A DNA stretch of 38,600 nt. Source: an uncultured Lachnospiraceae bacterium. GTDB taxonomy: Bacteria; Bacillota; Clostridia; Lachnospirales; Lachnospiraceae. The stretch is from contig CAJUDZ010000029.1 of the NCBI GenBank assembly GCA_910584965.1, positions 1-38,600 of the forward strand. The letters are read 5' to 3'. The number at the start of each line of letters is the position of its first letter. The stretch's first letter is position 1. Below are positions 1 through 6,459 of the stretch, piece by piece. The position numbers and the translations under genes are program-made. The notes beneath the pieces were generated by a model, which had not been told where the DNA came from, ran no database searches, and was given only the letters and a program-made list of their open reading frames with translations.

Positions 1-57
1 GGAAGTGTTGCCTTTTTTCCGAGGACTGCCGTTGAGAATGACAATTTTTTTTGGCAT
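1..57 (-). CDS. flavodoxin-fold NAD(P)H-dependent oxidoreductase, N-terminal fragment (cut by window edge)
   Basis: The minus strand opens an ORF with ATG at 57, preceded by a strong AAGGAGGAA ribosome binding site (59-69). Only 19 residues are visible, reading MPKKIVILNGSPRKKGNTS. The GSPRKKGN loop is the FMN-phosphate binding P-loop of the FMN_red/flavodoxin_2 family and nearly matches the start of the upstream gene (MSKKIVVITGSPRKKGNSF), so this looks like a tandem paralogue. It begins 14 bases after that gene's stop, so the two are probably co-transcribed under the HxlR-type regulator encoded divergently. The rest of the protein lies outside the window, so its substrate cannot be judged. 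Confidence 0.72.
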   Translation of the reverse strand, partial: MPKKIVILNGSPRKKGNTS

Positions 58-71
58 GGTGTTCCTCCTTC

Positions 72-617
72 TTAAAATTTTTCTGCCAGGGCTGCCGCTC
101 GCGTACAGCCGTCTGTTTTTTCAATATCACCAACATTCAGAACGCCAGGAACAAGAACCTCGCCTACTATTTTCCATTTCATTAGTGCGGCAGAGCGTTC
201 CATCGGAATGCGAACCCCGTCAAAAACAGACATATCCTGTTCTTCACAGCAGGCAATAACTGCGCACTCTTTCCCGGAAATATCCGTCCCGCTTACCATA
301 AAGGAGAACAGGCGGTCAATGACCCCTTTGATTTGCGCGGGGATGGAATACCAATATACAGGCATGGAAAAAACCACCGCATCAGCCTCCAGGATAGCTG
401 GGGCAATCGTGTTGAAGTCATCATCGAAGGAGCAGGCTTTTCCAGTCTTAAAGCACGTTTCACAAGCCCGGCAGCCGCCAATATTTTTCATGGCGGCATC
501 AAAGCGAGTGACGGTATGACCTTTGGACTCTGCCGTTTGAATAAATGCCTCTGTCATGGCAAAGCTGTTGCCTTTCTTTCGAGGGCTTCCGGTAATAACA
601 ACAATTTTTTTGCTCAT
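72..617 (-). CDS. flavodoxin family protein / NAD(P)H-dependent FMN reductase
   Basis: This 181-residue protein starts with a beta strand and the FMN-binding loop GSPRKKGNS (residues 10-18), followed by a cysteine motif GCRACETC (about 48-55) with another Cys shortly after, and the FMN-contacting segment MPVYWYSIPAQIKGVIDR. This layout is typical of soluble flavodoxin_2/FMN_red oxidoreductases of anaerobes, which move electrons from NAD(P)H to quinones, azo or nitro compounds; the clustered cysteines recall iron-sulfur flavoproteins, although a cluster is not proven. The start is set by GGGAGGT eight bases upstream. It is the first gene of a leftward operon with a paralogue behind it and is divergent from an HxlR regulator, a pairing known for redox- or electrophile-induced reductases (YodB/AzoR type). 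The substrate is unknown. Confidence 0.85.
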   Translation of the reverse strand: MSKKIVVITGSPRKKGNSFAMTEAFIQTAESKGHTVTRFDAAMKNIGGCRACETCFKTGKACSFDDDFNTIAPAILEADAVVFSMPVYWYSIPAQIKGVIDRLFSFMVSGTDISGKECAVIACCEEQDMSVFDGVRIPMERSAALMKWKIVGEVLVPGVLNVGDIEKTDGCTRAAALAEKF

Positions 618-670
618 GTAAAGTACCTCCCAATTTTGCGGGCTTGACTTTGCCCGTTCCTGATAGTATC

Positions 671-698
671 ATTGTAGCGAGAACTGAAGCAAAATCAA
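671..698 (-). promoter_or_regulatory. sigma-A promoter of the flavoprotein operon
   Basis: Read on the minus strand there is TTGATT (698-693), a 16-base spacer, and TACAAT (676-671). The start codon of the flavoprotein lies 54 bases downstream of the -10 box. The -35 box touches the inverted repeat at 697-723, which would let a bound repressor block polymerase. Confidence 0.6.
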
Positions 699-723
699 GT
701 ACGCACATATAAGTGCGATACTT
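697..723. promoter_or_regulatory. inverted repeat, candidate HxlR-type operator
   Basis: The half-sites are AAGTACGCAC (697-706) and GTGCG-A-TACTT (713-723), separated by ATATAA; the symmetry is perfect except for one extra A in the right arm. It lies between the two divergent genes, overlaps the edge of the leftward promoter's -35 box, and ends 16 bases before the HxlR start codon. HxlR regulators bind such two-fold sites, so repression of the oxidoreductases and autoregulation are plausible. This assignment is inferred from position and symmetry only. Confidence 0.5.
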
Positions 724-739
724 ACCTGGAGGAAAGCGT

Positions 740-1075
740 ATGATGAACGAAAGATGTATTGCGCAAGAGTGCCTTAATGATACAGGTTTCAGCTATACCT
801 TGTCTTTAATCAACGGTAAATACAAAATGACAATTCTCTATACCCTGATGGAATTCAAAGTTGTACGCTTTAATGAAATGAAAAAATACATTAGAGAGAT
901 TTCTTATAAAACATTGAGTTCCACACTGAAAGAATTAGAAGCTGACAAACTGGTACATAGGGAGGAATATCCTCAAATTCCGCCTAAAGTCGAGTACAGC
1001 TTAACGGAGAGGGGAAAATCCTTGATGCCTATTCTGGATGAAATGTGCGAATGGGGAGAGCATAATCGAATTTGA
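740..1075 (+). CDS. HxlR family winged-helix transcriptional regulator
   Basis: The ATG at 740 is preceded by TGGAGGAAAG, so it is preferred over the upstream in-frame GTG at 713, giving 111 residues. The protein has the HxlR winged-helix pattern: GKYKMTILYTLM (first helix after a Gly-Lys turn), FNEMKKYIREISYKTLSSTLKELE (recognition helix region), and the wing VEYSLTERGKSLMPILDEM. Two cysteines near the N-terminus (residues 6 and 11, RCIAQECL) sit where the redox-sensing cysteines of YodB, HypR and QorR are found. It is divergent from two flavoprotein reductase genes, so it is probably their thiol-based repressor. A strong terminator follows. Confidence 0.88.
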   Translation: MMNERCIAQECLNDTGFSYTLSLINGKYKMTILYTLMEFKVVRFNEMKKYIREISYKTLSSTLKELEADKLVHREEYPQIPPKVEYSLTERGKSLMPILDEMCEWGEHNRI

Positions 1076-1097
1076 CTGACAGGGATAATATAATGTC

Positions 1098-1139
1098 AAA
1101 AAATGCAGCGGAGATTGTCATAGTCTTCGCTGCATTTTT
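1098..1139 (+). terminator. intrinsic terminator of the HxlR gene
   Basis: The arms AAAAATGCAGCG (1099-1110) and CGCTGCATTTTT (1128-1139) pair perfectly around a 17-base loop. The A-run and T-run at the stem base make it usable in both directions. It begins 23 bases after the HxlR stop. Confidence 0.85.
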
Positions 1140-1468
1140 GGTGTTCAAAATCTATGTGCCCTTATGGGTAAAGGTGGTATTGTCAGCAGCTCCGCTTAGA
1201 TTTTTGTGGTCTTGTCCATATTAGTAAGCAGCGTTTCCCCTTAAAATGAGGAGTGCCCAGGCGCCTTGCGGCACCCGGGCTATTATGAAAAAATTTATCT
1301 ATGTGTTTGTCATTTGTTATGATAGTTATAGTATAGACAGAAATTATGAATAAAGTATGAACACCGTATGAAGTTATCGTTAATTCTTATAAAAAACGAA
1401 AATCAGTAAATGAAAAACTATAAAAAGTGCACAAAAACGTAAGGATTTTGTAGAAAATCGCGGGGCGA
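1140..1468. other. intergenic region with one strong hairpin
   Basis: No convincing gene is seen in these 330 bases. A GC-rich hairpin at 1255-1280 has arms GCCCAGGCGCC and GGCACCCGGGC around a TTGC loop. Read on the minus strand it becomes an 11-bp stem with two G-U pairs closed by a GCAA (GNRA) tetraloop. It has no T-run on either side, so it does not look like a normal terminator. The rest, from about 1285, is AT-rich leader sequence before the promoter at 1469. Confidence 0.5.
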
Positions 1469-1497
1469 TTGCGGTTGTAAGCGTTTCATGATATAAT
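1469..1497 (+). promoter_or_regulatory. sigma-A promoter of the coiled-coil protein gene
   Basis: TTGCGG (1469-1474), a 17-base spacer and a perfect TATAAT (1492-1497). The spacer contains TTGTAAGCGTTTCA, which resembles a CcpA cre site but is one base short of the usual spacing. Confidence 0.7.
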
Positions 1498-1551
1498 TGC
1501 CATAATTATTGCAGTCAGTTTATGCCGTCGAAAGAGAAAGGGGCCGGGGAA

Positions 1552-2505
1552 ATGGATACTTTTATGGATAAATTTGCGCAGAGGAAGAAAGCGCAGGGAA
1601 TGATTGATGCGAACGCCGCCGCGGATGCCGCGAAAATAGAGAAACTGAAAAGCCAGGTGAGCGAATACGAACTGTTATTACAGGAAATGCGCAAAGTGAA
1701 TTTAAAGACCGCAGAAAACGCCGGACAGATGCGGAAAGCGATACAGACTGGAATCGATAAACTCGAGGCATTTCAGGCCGAAAACGCGGTGCAGGCTGAG
1801 AAAGATCAGATGCTGACCGAAATAAAAAGTCAGTTGGAAGCGATTTTACCTGCGATACAAGACCAGCAGGAAATGATATCCGAAGAGGTAAAAAAACAGC
1901 AGGAAGCGTTTTTCAGAGAAACCCAAAAGCAGCAGGAAACGCTATCCGAAGAAATAAGAAAACAACAGGAAGTGTTTTCCGGAGAAGTAAAGAAGCAGCA
2001 GGAAATGATATCCGAAGAAATAAAGATACAACAGAAGGCAATTTCCGGAGAGGTAAAAAAACAGCAGGAAACGTTTTTCAGAGAAACCCAAAAGCAGCAG
2101 GAAACGCTATCCGAAGAAATAAGAAAACAGCAGGAAGCGCTATCCGAAGAAGTAAAGAAGCAGCAGGAAACGCTATCCGAAGAAGTAAAAGAACAACAGA
2201 AAGCGCTTTTGGAAGAGACAAAAAAACAACAGGAAGCTTTTTCCGAAGAAATGAAAAAGCAGCTGGAAGAAGCCTTCCGCCAGTCGGAGGATTTTTTCCA
2301 CAAAGAGAGCGTGAAAGTCTATCGTAATGTACAGGCGGCCATGACGGAAGAGACGAACAAGCAGACGGAGTCGCTTTCGGTTTTACAGACGGCATCCGGA
2401 AAAAAACAGAAGGCTGTACTGCCGCTTACCGTTTTTATTCTGCTGGCGCTTTTGGCTGATCTTGCGGTTCATTTTTTATATTTGTTGAATATCAAGTTGT
2501 TTTAG
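1552..2505 (+). CDS. hendecad-repeat coiled-coil protein with C-terminal membrane anchor
   Basis: I do not recognise this as a named family. The start at 1552 is chosen because AAAGGGG lies eight bases upstream, whereas the ATG at 1522 has no ribosome binding site; this gives 317 residues. Residues 1-110 are charged and helical. Residues 111-242 are twelve consecutive 11-residue units of the form EExKKQQExxS, with no prolines or glycine breaks apart from Gly in some SGEV units, as expected of a long rod. A further helix leads to one membrane segment near the C-terminus (about 288-312, PLTVFILLALLADLAVHFL) with about five residues after it, so the rod should face the cytoplasm as a tail-anchored protein. 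It is monocistronic with its own promoter. Its function is unknown; a scaffold or spacer role is only a guess. Confidence 0.8.
   Translation: MDTFMDKFAQRKKAQGMIDANAAADAAKIEKLKSQVSEYELLLQEMRKVNLKTAENAGQMRKAIQTGIDKLEAFQAENAVQAEKDQMLTEIKSQLEAILPAIQDQQEMISEEVKKQQEAFFRETQKQQETLSEEIRKQQEVFSGEVKKQQEMISEEIKIQQKAISGEVKKQQETFFRETQKQQETLSEEIRKQQEALSEEVKKQQETLSEEVKEQQKALLEETKKQQEAFSEEMKKQLEEAFRQSEDFFHKESVKVYRNVQAAMTEETNKQTESLSVLQTASGKKQKAVLPLTVFILLALLADLAVHFLYLLNIKLF
1882..2277 (+). repeat. twelve tandem 33-bp (11-residue) repeats
   Basis: The reading frame can be cut into exactly twelve 33-base units (396 bases) coding EE(I/V)(K/R)KQQE-type hendecads. Within it, the stretch around 1886-1980 recurs almost unchanged 165 bases later at 2051-2145, so five units were duplicated as one block, probably recently. 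Confidence 0.85.
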
Positions 2506-2525
2506 GGAAAGGCGGATAATTTTTC

Positions 2526-3092
2526 ATGGGAAAACAAAACTTTAAACCGGGCAACATGCTCTACCCGCTTCCGGCCGTATTGGTCAGCGTGGCGGACAAA
2601 AAAGGAAACAGTAATCTTTTTACGGTCGCGTGGACGGGAACGATCTGTTCCGATCCGCCGATGGTATCGATTTCCGTCAGGCCGGAACGGTATTCTTACC
2701 ATATGATAGAAGAAACGGGAGAGTTTGTTATTAATCTGACGACCGAAGCGCTGGCATATGCCACCGACTACTGCGGTGTGAAAAGCGGAAAAGACGTGGA
2801 TAAGTGGAAGGAGACGGGGCTTCAAAAGGTGCCGGGCGAAAAGGTAAATGTGCCGATGGTGGAGGAGAGCCCCGTTACTCTGGAATGCAGGGTGACGGAG
2901 AAAAAGGAGCTGGGATCCCATCATATGTTTCTTGCGGAAGTGGTGGCGGTCCATGTGGATGAAAAGTATATGGATGAGACCGGAAAATTTCATTTAAACG
3001 ATGCAAAACCTCTCGTTTATTCCCATGGAAGATATCTTTCCACCGGAAAAGAAATCGGCTTTTTCGGATACAGCGTTCAACGTAAAAAATAA
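2526..3092 (+). CDS. flavin reductase family protein (FMN-binding split barrel)
   Basis: At 188 residues this has the size and layout of Flavin_Reduct proteins: an N-terminal PLPAVLVSVADKKGNSNLFTV strand pair, then the FMN-contacting TICSDPPMVSISVRPERYSY segment and GEFVINLTTEALAYATDYCG. It ends in the usual HGRYLSTGKEIGFFGYS tail of the clostridial branch. Members bind FMN and either reduce flavin with NAD(P)H or act in uncharacterised redox reactions. A weak AAAGGCGG lies about 12 bases upstream. The gene is 20 bases behind the coiled-coil gene and may be read from the same promoter. It converges on dinB with only four bases between stops and no room for a terminator. Confidence 0.9.
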   Translation: MGKQNFKPGNMLYPLPAVLVSVADKKGNSNLFTVAWTGTICSDPPMVSISVRPERYSYHMIEETGEFVINLTTEALAYATDYCGVKSGKDVDKWKETGLQKVPGEKVNVPMVEESPVTLECRVTEKKELGSHHMFLAEVVAVHVDEKYMDETGKFHLNDAKPLVYSHGRYLSTGKEIGFFGYSVQRKK

Positions 3093-3096
3093 ATGT

Positions 3097-4332
3097 TTAA
3101 TCGGATTTTGGCTGGAGCAGGCTGCCGCGGACAATGGCGTCTGCTCCGTATTTTTGCCGGATTGTATCCAGGGCCTGTTCCAGACGGGCTTCTTTTTCGG
3201 CCGGAATATGGGAAGCGGCTCCGTTTCCTTCATCCCGGATGCCGGGCAGATCGAACAGGCTGAGCTGTACCGGTTCTTTGGCGGAAACGAGTTTGGAAGA
3301 ACGGATGCCGAGCAGCCTTACGGGAGTTCCGTTCCAGAGCTCGTCAAAAAGCACGCAGGCGGTCCGGTAGATCGTGTCGCTGCCGGAGGTGGGGCCTGGC
3401 AGTATGGTCTGATGTGAAACTTTCCGAAAGGTATTATATTTAATTTCCACGCTGATCATTTCGGCATTCTGATTCGAACCGCGCAGTCTGCGGGCGACGG
3501 ATTCTGCAAGAGCGAGCAGAACAAGATGCGCTTCTTCTCTGGTAGCGGCATCCTTTGACAACGTGGTGGAATTGCCGATGCCTTTTGCCTCGGCCTGCTC
3601 CGTTTCCACAATGGAATCGTCGATTCCGTTCGCATATTCCCAGAGCGTCTGCCCATGACTTTTCAGATGGGCCGTTAAAATCGACACATCGCTTCTGGCC
3701 AGATCGCCGATCGTCCTGATTTCCAATTTGTGGAGTGTTTCGACACTGGAATGGCCGCATAAAAATAAAGAAGAAACCGGAAGGGGCCACATCTTTTCCT
3801 GAATTTCATATGAATAGAGCGTGTGCGTCAGATCAGGTTTTTTAAAATCCGAGGCCATTTTGGCCAGTACCTTGCGGTCAGAAATGCCGATATTAACCGT
3901 AAATCCGAGACTTTCCCGTATCCGGGTACGGATGTGTTCCGCGGCGGCTTCGGGGGAAGGAAAATGTTCTTTTACAGGGGTATAATCCATATAACATTCG
4001 TCAATGCTGACCTGCTCCAGATCAGGGCAGATGTCGGAAAGAAGCCGCATGAGTTCGGCGCTCCTCTGATCGTACAGTTTATGATCCGGGGGGTCAATAT
4101 GCAGCATCGGGCATTTGCGCATGGCGTTTACGATGGGCTCTCCCGTCACGATGCCGAAAGCTTTGGCGGGAATGGATTTGGCGAGTACAACCCCGTGCCG
4201 TTTTGCCATATCGCCGCCGATGATGGCGGGAATCGTGCGAATATCTGTGTCACAGCCGTGCTGCATTTTGTAAAGCGCGGTCCAGCTCAGATATGCGGAA
4301 TTGACGTCAATATGAAAAATGATCTGTTCCAT
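3097..4332 (-). CDS. dinB: DNA polymerase IV (Y-family translesion polymerase)
   Basis: The 411-residue protein begins IIFHIDVNSAYLSW, the palm strand with the first metal-binding Asp in the form typical of clostridial Pol IV, and carries the catalytic SIDECYMDY motif near residue 100. A helix-hairpin-helix region (KLEIRTIGDLARSD) and the little-finger domain follow. Near the C-terminus QLSLFD (residues 356-361) is a clear beta-clamp binding motif, so it should be recruited to stalled forks to copy damaged templates. The start has CAGGAG upstream. It is the only core gene on the minus strand here and is monocistronic, divergent from the M23 peptidase. No SOS (LexA) box was recognised in front of it. 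Confidence 0.95.
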   Translation of the reverse strand: MEQIIFHIDVNSAYLSWTALYKMQHGCDTDIRTIPAIIGGDMAKRHGVVLAKSIPAKAFGIVTGEPIVNAMRKCPMLHIDPPDHKLYDQRSAELMRLLSDICPDLEQVSIDECYMDYTPVKEHFPSPEAAAEHIRTRIRESLGFTVNIGISDRKVLAKMASDFKKPDLTHTLYSYEIQEKMWPLPVSSLFLCGHSSVETLHKLEIRTIGDLARSDVSILTAHLKSHGQTLWEYANGIDDSIVETEQAEAKGIGNSTTLSKDAATREEAHLVLLALAESVARRLRGSNQNAEMISVEIKYNTFRKVSHQTILPGPTSGSDTIYRTACVLFDELWNGTPVRLLGIRSSKLVSAKEPVQLSLFDLPGIRDEGNGAASHIPAEKEARLEQALDTIRQKYGADAIVRGSLLQPKSD

Positions 4333-4459
4333 TGCGGGGTCTCCTGTTTTGGCTTCATCATTCCGGGGACGCCCCGGCAGAGCGATATTTTCTGCCGGAG
4401 TCCGGCCGGTATCATTTTTATTTTATCATGAATCGCCCCGAAAAGGGGAGGAATATCTC

Positions 4460-4488
4460 TTTACTTTTCCCGGAAATACTGTTAGAAT
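4460..4488 (+). promoter_or_regulatory. candidate promoter of the M23 peptidase gene
   Basis: TTTACT (4460-4465), 17-base spacer, TAGAAT (4483-4488). Both boxes deviate from consensus, so a second promoter further downstream is possible. Confidence 0.4.
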
Positions 4489-4495
4489 ATAAAAT

Positions 4496-4512
4496 GTTAC
4501 GAATTTGTTACA
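4496..4512. promoter_or_regulatory. WalR (YycF) box-like direct repeat
   Basis: On the minus strand the site reads TGTAAC-AAATT-CGTAAC, against the known WalR consensus TGTWAH-N5-TGTWAH; one base differs. WalKR controls cell wall hydrolases in low-GC Gram-positives and the downstream gene is an M23 endopeptidase. The site lies at or just after the predicted transcription start, which would fit repression rather than activation. This is inferred from a single short match. Confidence 0.4.
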
Positions 4513-4646
4513 ACTCTGAAAACCGATTTTATGAAAACGAATAAAGGAATAAGCCGTAAAAATTTTTTCACAGCGGATTTGCGCCGGTGTTTAAGGCATC
4601 CGGGTACGCGTATGCCATATGCTGTGAGAAAGGCGTGGTTAATTTT

Positions 4647-6221
4647 ATGAAATTTATCAGCAGACATTATAAAAAAATGAAAATTGCATATATTAAAGCT
4701 GCGGGACTTGCAGTAGTAACAGCAGCTTTTTTTCTGCCGCACTATCAGAAACTGGAAAGCACGGGGGACAACCTGTTTGTAATCAGCCTGAATGGAGAAG
4801 AAGTCGGGGTGGTGGGCGACCTTGATACGGTGGACGGATGCCTGATCGCGGCCAGAAGGCAGATTGCCGGGGACAGCGACGAGATGATACTTGCCGACAG
4901 CGAGATTTCCTATGAAGGGCAGGAAGTGCTGTGGGGCGAAATCGACGACGACAGTGTCCTCATCGATAATATGGCGGCGGTTCTCCGCAATAGCGAAAAA
5001 GAAACGCTTAACAGGTCATACACGGTAAAAATCAATGAATACACGGTCAATCTTTCCAGCGCGGAGGAGGTGCTTGCATTATTACAGGCATCTCTTGGAA
5101 AATACGATGCGGAAAAAGAGTATTATGTCGATCTTGTGATGGACCCTGACAGAGAGCTTACCGTGCTGACGACCGCGATTTGTTCGAAAGAGGAAGCCGT
5201 GGAGGAAGAACAGGAAATGATCGTCAGCGCCGGCATCGACGCGGAACTGGATGATATTTTTGCATCGGTGGAGCCGGAAGTGGAGAAAGATTTTGGCGAT
5301 TATGAGCTGGGACTCCAGACCATCGGATTTGGCGATACGGTAGAGGTTGTAGAAGCTTATCTTCAGGATTATGAAATCACTTCTTTACAGGATGCGATAG
5401 AGGAAGTGACGAAAGATCAGGAAAAGGAGCAGATCTATGAAGTGGTGCCCGGCGATACGCTTTCCCAGATAGCGGAACGGAACGAGCTTACACTGGATGC
5501 GCTCATTGCCATGAACGACACGATCGAAAATGAAAATTCGACCATACGTGTCGGGGACGAGCTGATAATCACGGTACCTGAGCCGGAGCTTTCCGTAGAG
5601 CGTACGGAAGAAGTTTACTACGAAGAAGATTATGAGGCGGAAATTATCTATGTAGATAACGACGACTGGTATACGACACAGACGAAAACATTGCAGGAGC
5701 CTTCCGCCGGCCACAGAATCGTCGTTGCGGACGTATCTTACCGCAACAAAGAGGAGGTCAGCCGGGAAATCCTGAAAGAAGAGATTACTTATGAAGCGGT
5801 GCCGAAGATTGTGGAGCGGGGAACAAAGATTCCGCCTACCTATATCAAACCGATTTCCGGCGGAAGACAGTCCTCAGGCTTCGGAAGAAGAAATGCACCG
5901 ACGAGGGGCGCCAGCACCTATCATAAAGGAATCGACTGGGCGACGCCGACAGGTACGGCGGTAATGGCATCCTCCGCCGGCACCGTTGTCAAAGCCGGAT
6001 GGGGAAGCGGATATGGTTACGTAGTCTATATCAACCATGCCGACGGACGACAGACAAGATACGGCCATCTGAGCAAGGTTCTCGTATCGACGGGTCAGAC
6101 CGTTTCCCAGGGACAGAAGATCGCCCTGAGCGGTAATACCGGTGTCAGCACCGGGCCGCACGTGCACTTTGAAATCTTAATCAACGGTTCCCAGGTCAAC
6201 CCGCTCAATTATCTGAACTAA
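4647..6221 (+). CDS. membrane-anchored M23 metallopeptidase with LysM and G5 domains
   Basis: I start the gene at 4647, after GAAAGGCG, which places a lysine-rich N-terminus and a membrane/signal segment (residues about 13-31) at the front; the in-frame ATG at 4587 has no ribosome binding site. The 524 residues read: anchor, an acidic region of about 200 residues, LysM (about 264-310, YEVVPGDTLSQIAERNELTL), G5-type beta domain (about 316-397), and a C-terminal M23 (LytM-like) domain. The zinc ligands are all present: His426 and Asp430 in HKGID, and His505/His507 in GPHVHFEI. It should cut peptide cross-bridges of peptidoglycan outside the membrane while LysM holds the wall. Transcription is probably monocistronic. 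Confidence 0.93.
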   Translation: MKFISRHYKKMKIAYIKAAGLAVVTAAFFLPHYQKLESTGDNLFVISLNGEEVGVVGDLDTVDGCLIAARRQIAGDSDEMILADSEISYEGQEVLWGEIDDDSVLIDNMAAVLRNSEKETLNRSYTVKINEYTVNLSSAEEVLALLQASLGKYDAEKEYYVDLVMDPDRELTVLTTAICSKEEAVEEEQEMIVSAGIDAELDDIFASVEPEVEKDFGDYELGLQTIGFGDTVEVVEAYLQDYEITSLQDAIEEVTKDQEKEQIYEVVPGDTLSQIAERNELTLDALIAMNDTIENENSTIRVGDELIITVPEPELSVERTEEVYYEEDYEAEIIYVDNDDWYTTQTKTLQEPSAGHRIVVADVSYRNKEEVSREILKEEITYEAVPKIVERGTKIPPTYIKPISGGRQSSGFGRRNAPTRGASTYHKGIDWATPTGTAVMASSAGTVVKAGWGSGYGYVVYINHADGRQTRYGHLSKVLVSTGQTVSQGQKIALSGNTGVSTGPHVHFEILINGSQVNPLNYLN

Positions 6222-6244
6222 AGCGGCGTTACAAACGGAAGAAA

Positions 6245-6306
6245 GGATTGCGAAGCAACCCGAAGAAATTCTCAGGCGGCGTTCTTTGACGCCTTAGAAT
6301 TTCTTC
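6245..6306 (+). terminator. two-hairpin intergenic element, probable terminator of the M23 peptidase
   Basis: A small stem GG-A-TTGC / GCAA-CC with a GAA loop (6245-6260) is followed by a long stem with arms GAAGAAATTCT (6262-6272) and AGAATTTCTTC (6296-6306), continued inward by AGGCG/CGCCT. There is no long T-run after it. The same order of small GAA-loop stem and AGAATTTCT-armed stem occurs in reverse orientation at 15662-15741, so this is more than a chance terminator. Confidence 0.65.
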
Positions 6307-6312
6307 TCGCAC

Positions 6313-6340
6313 TTTACAAATGTGAAAATTATGGTATACT
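6313..6340 (+). promoter_or_regulatory. sigma-A promoter of murA
   Basis: TTTACA (6313-6318), a 16-base spacer and TATACT (6335-6340), 120 bases before the murA start. Confidence 0.7.
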
Positions 6341-6459
6341 GTATGGTAATTGTTCAGGATAAACAGGTGTCCGACAGGGCTCCTTTACGATACGATAGAT
6401 TCAGGATGGAAAATAAAATAATATTTGCATTTGCGATTAAATGATGCAGGGGACTATAT

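Larger units (their letters stand above)
4333..4646. other. divergent intergenic region between dinB and the M23 peptidase
   Basis: These 314 bases hold no gene. A hairpin at 4374-4398 (arms CCGGCAGA and TCTGCCGG) lies in the dinB leader. A promoter candidate for the peptidase is TTTACT-N17-TAGAAT at 4460-4488. Just downstream is GTTACG-N5-GTTACA (4496-4512). An untranslated leader of about 150 bases follows; I recognise no riboswitch in it. Confidence 0.5.

Noticed and set aside
1830..2303. 157-residue minus-strand frame with SCCFFTSS repeats
   Set aside because: It is the antisense image of the hendecad repeat region and has no start signal.
4513..4646. c-di-AMP (ydaO) riboswitch before the M23 peptidase
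   Set aside because: Such switches often precede wall hydrolase genes, but the conserved core sequences are absent.
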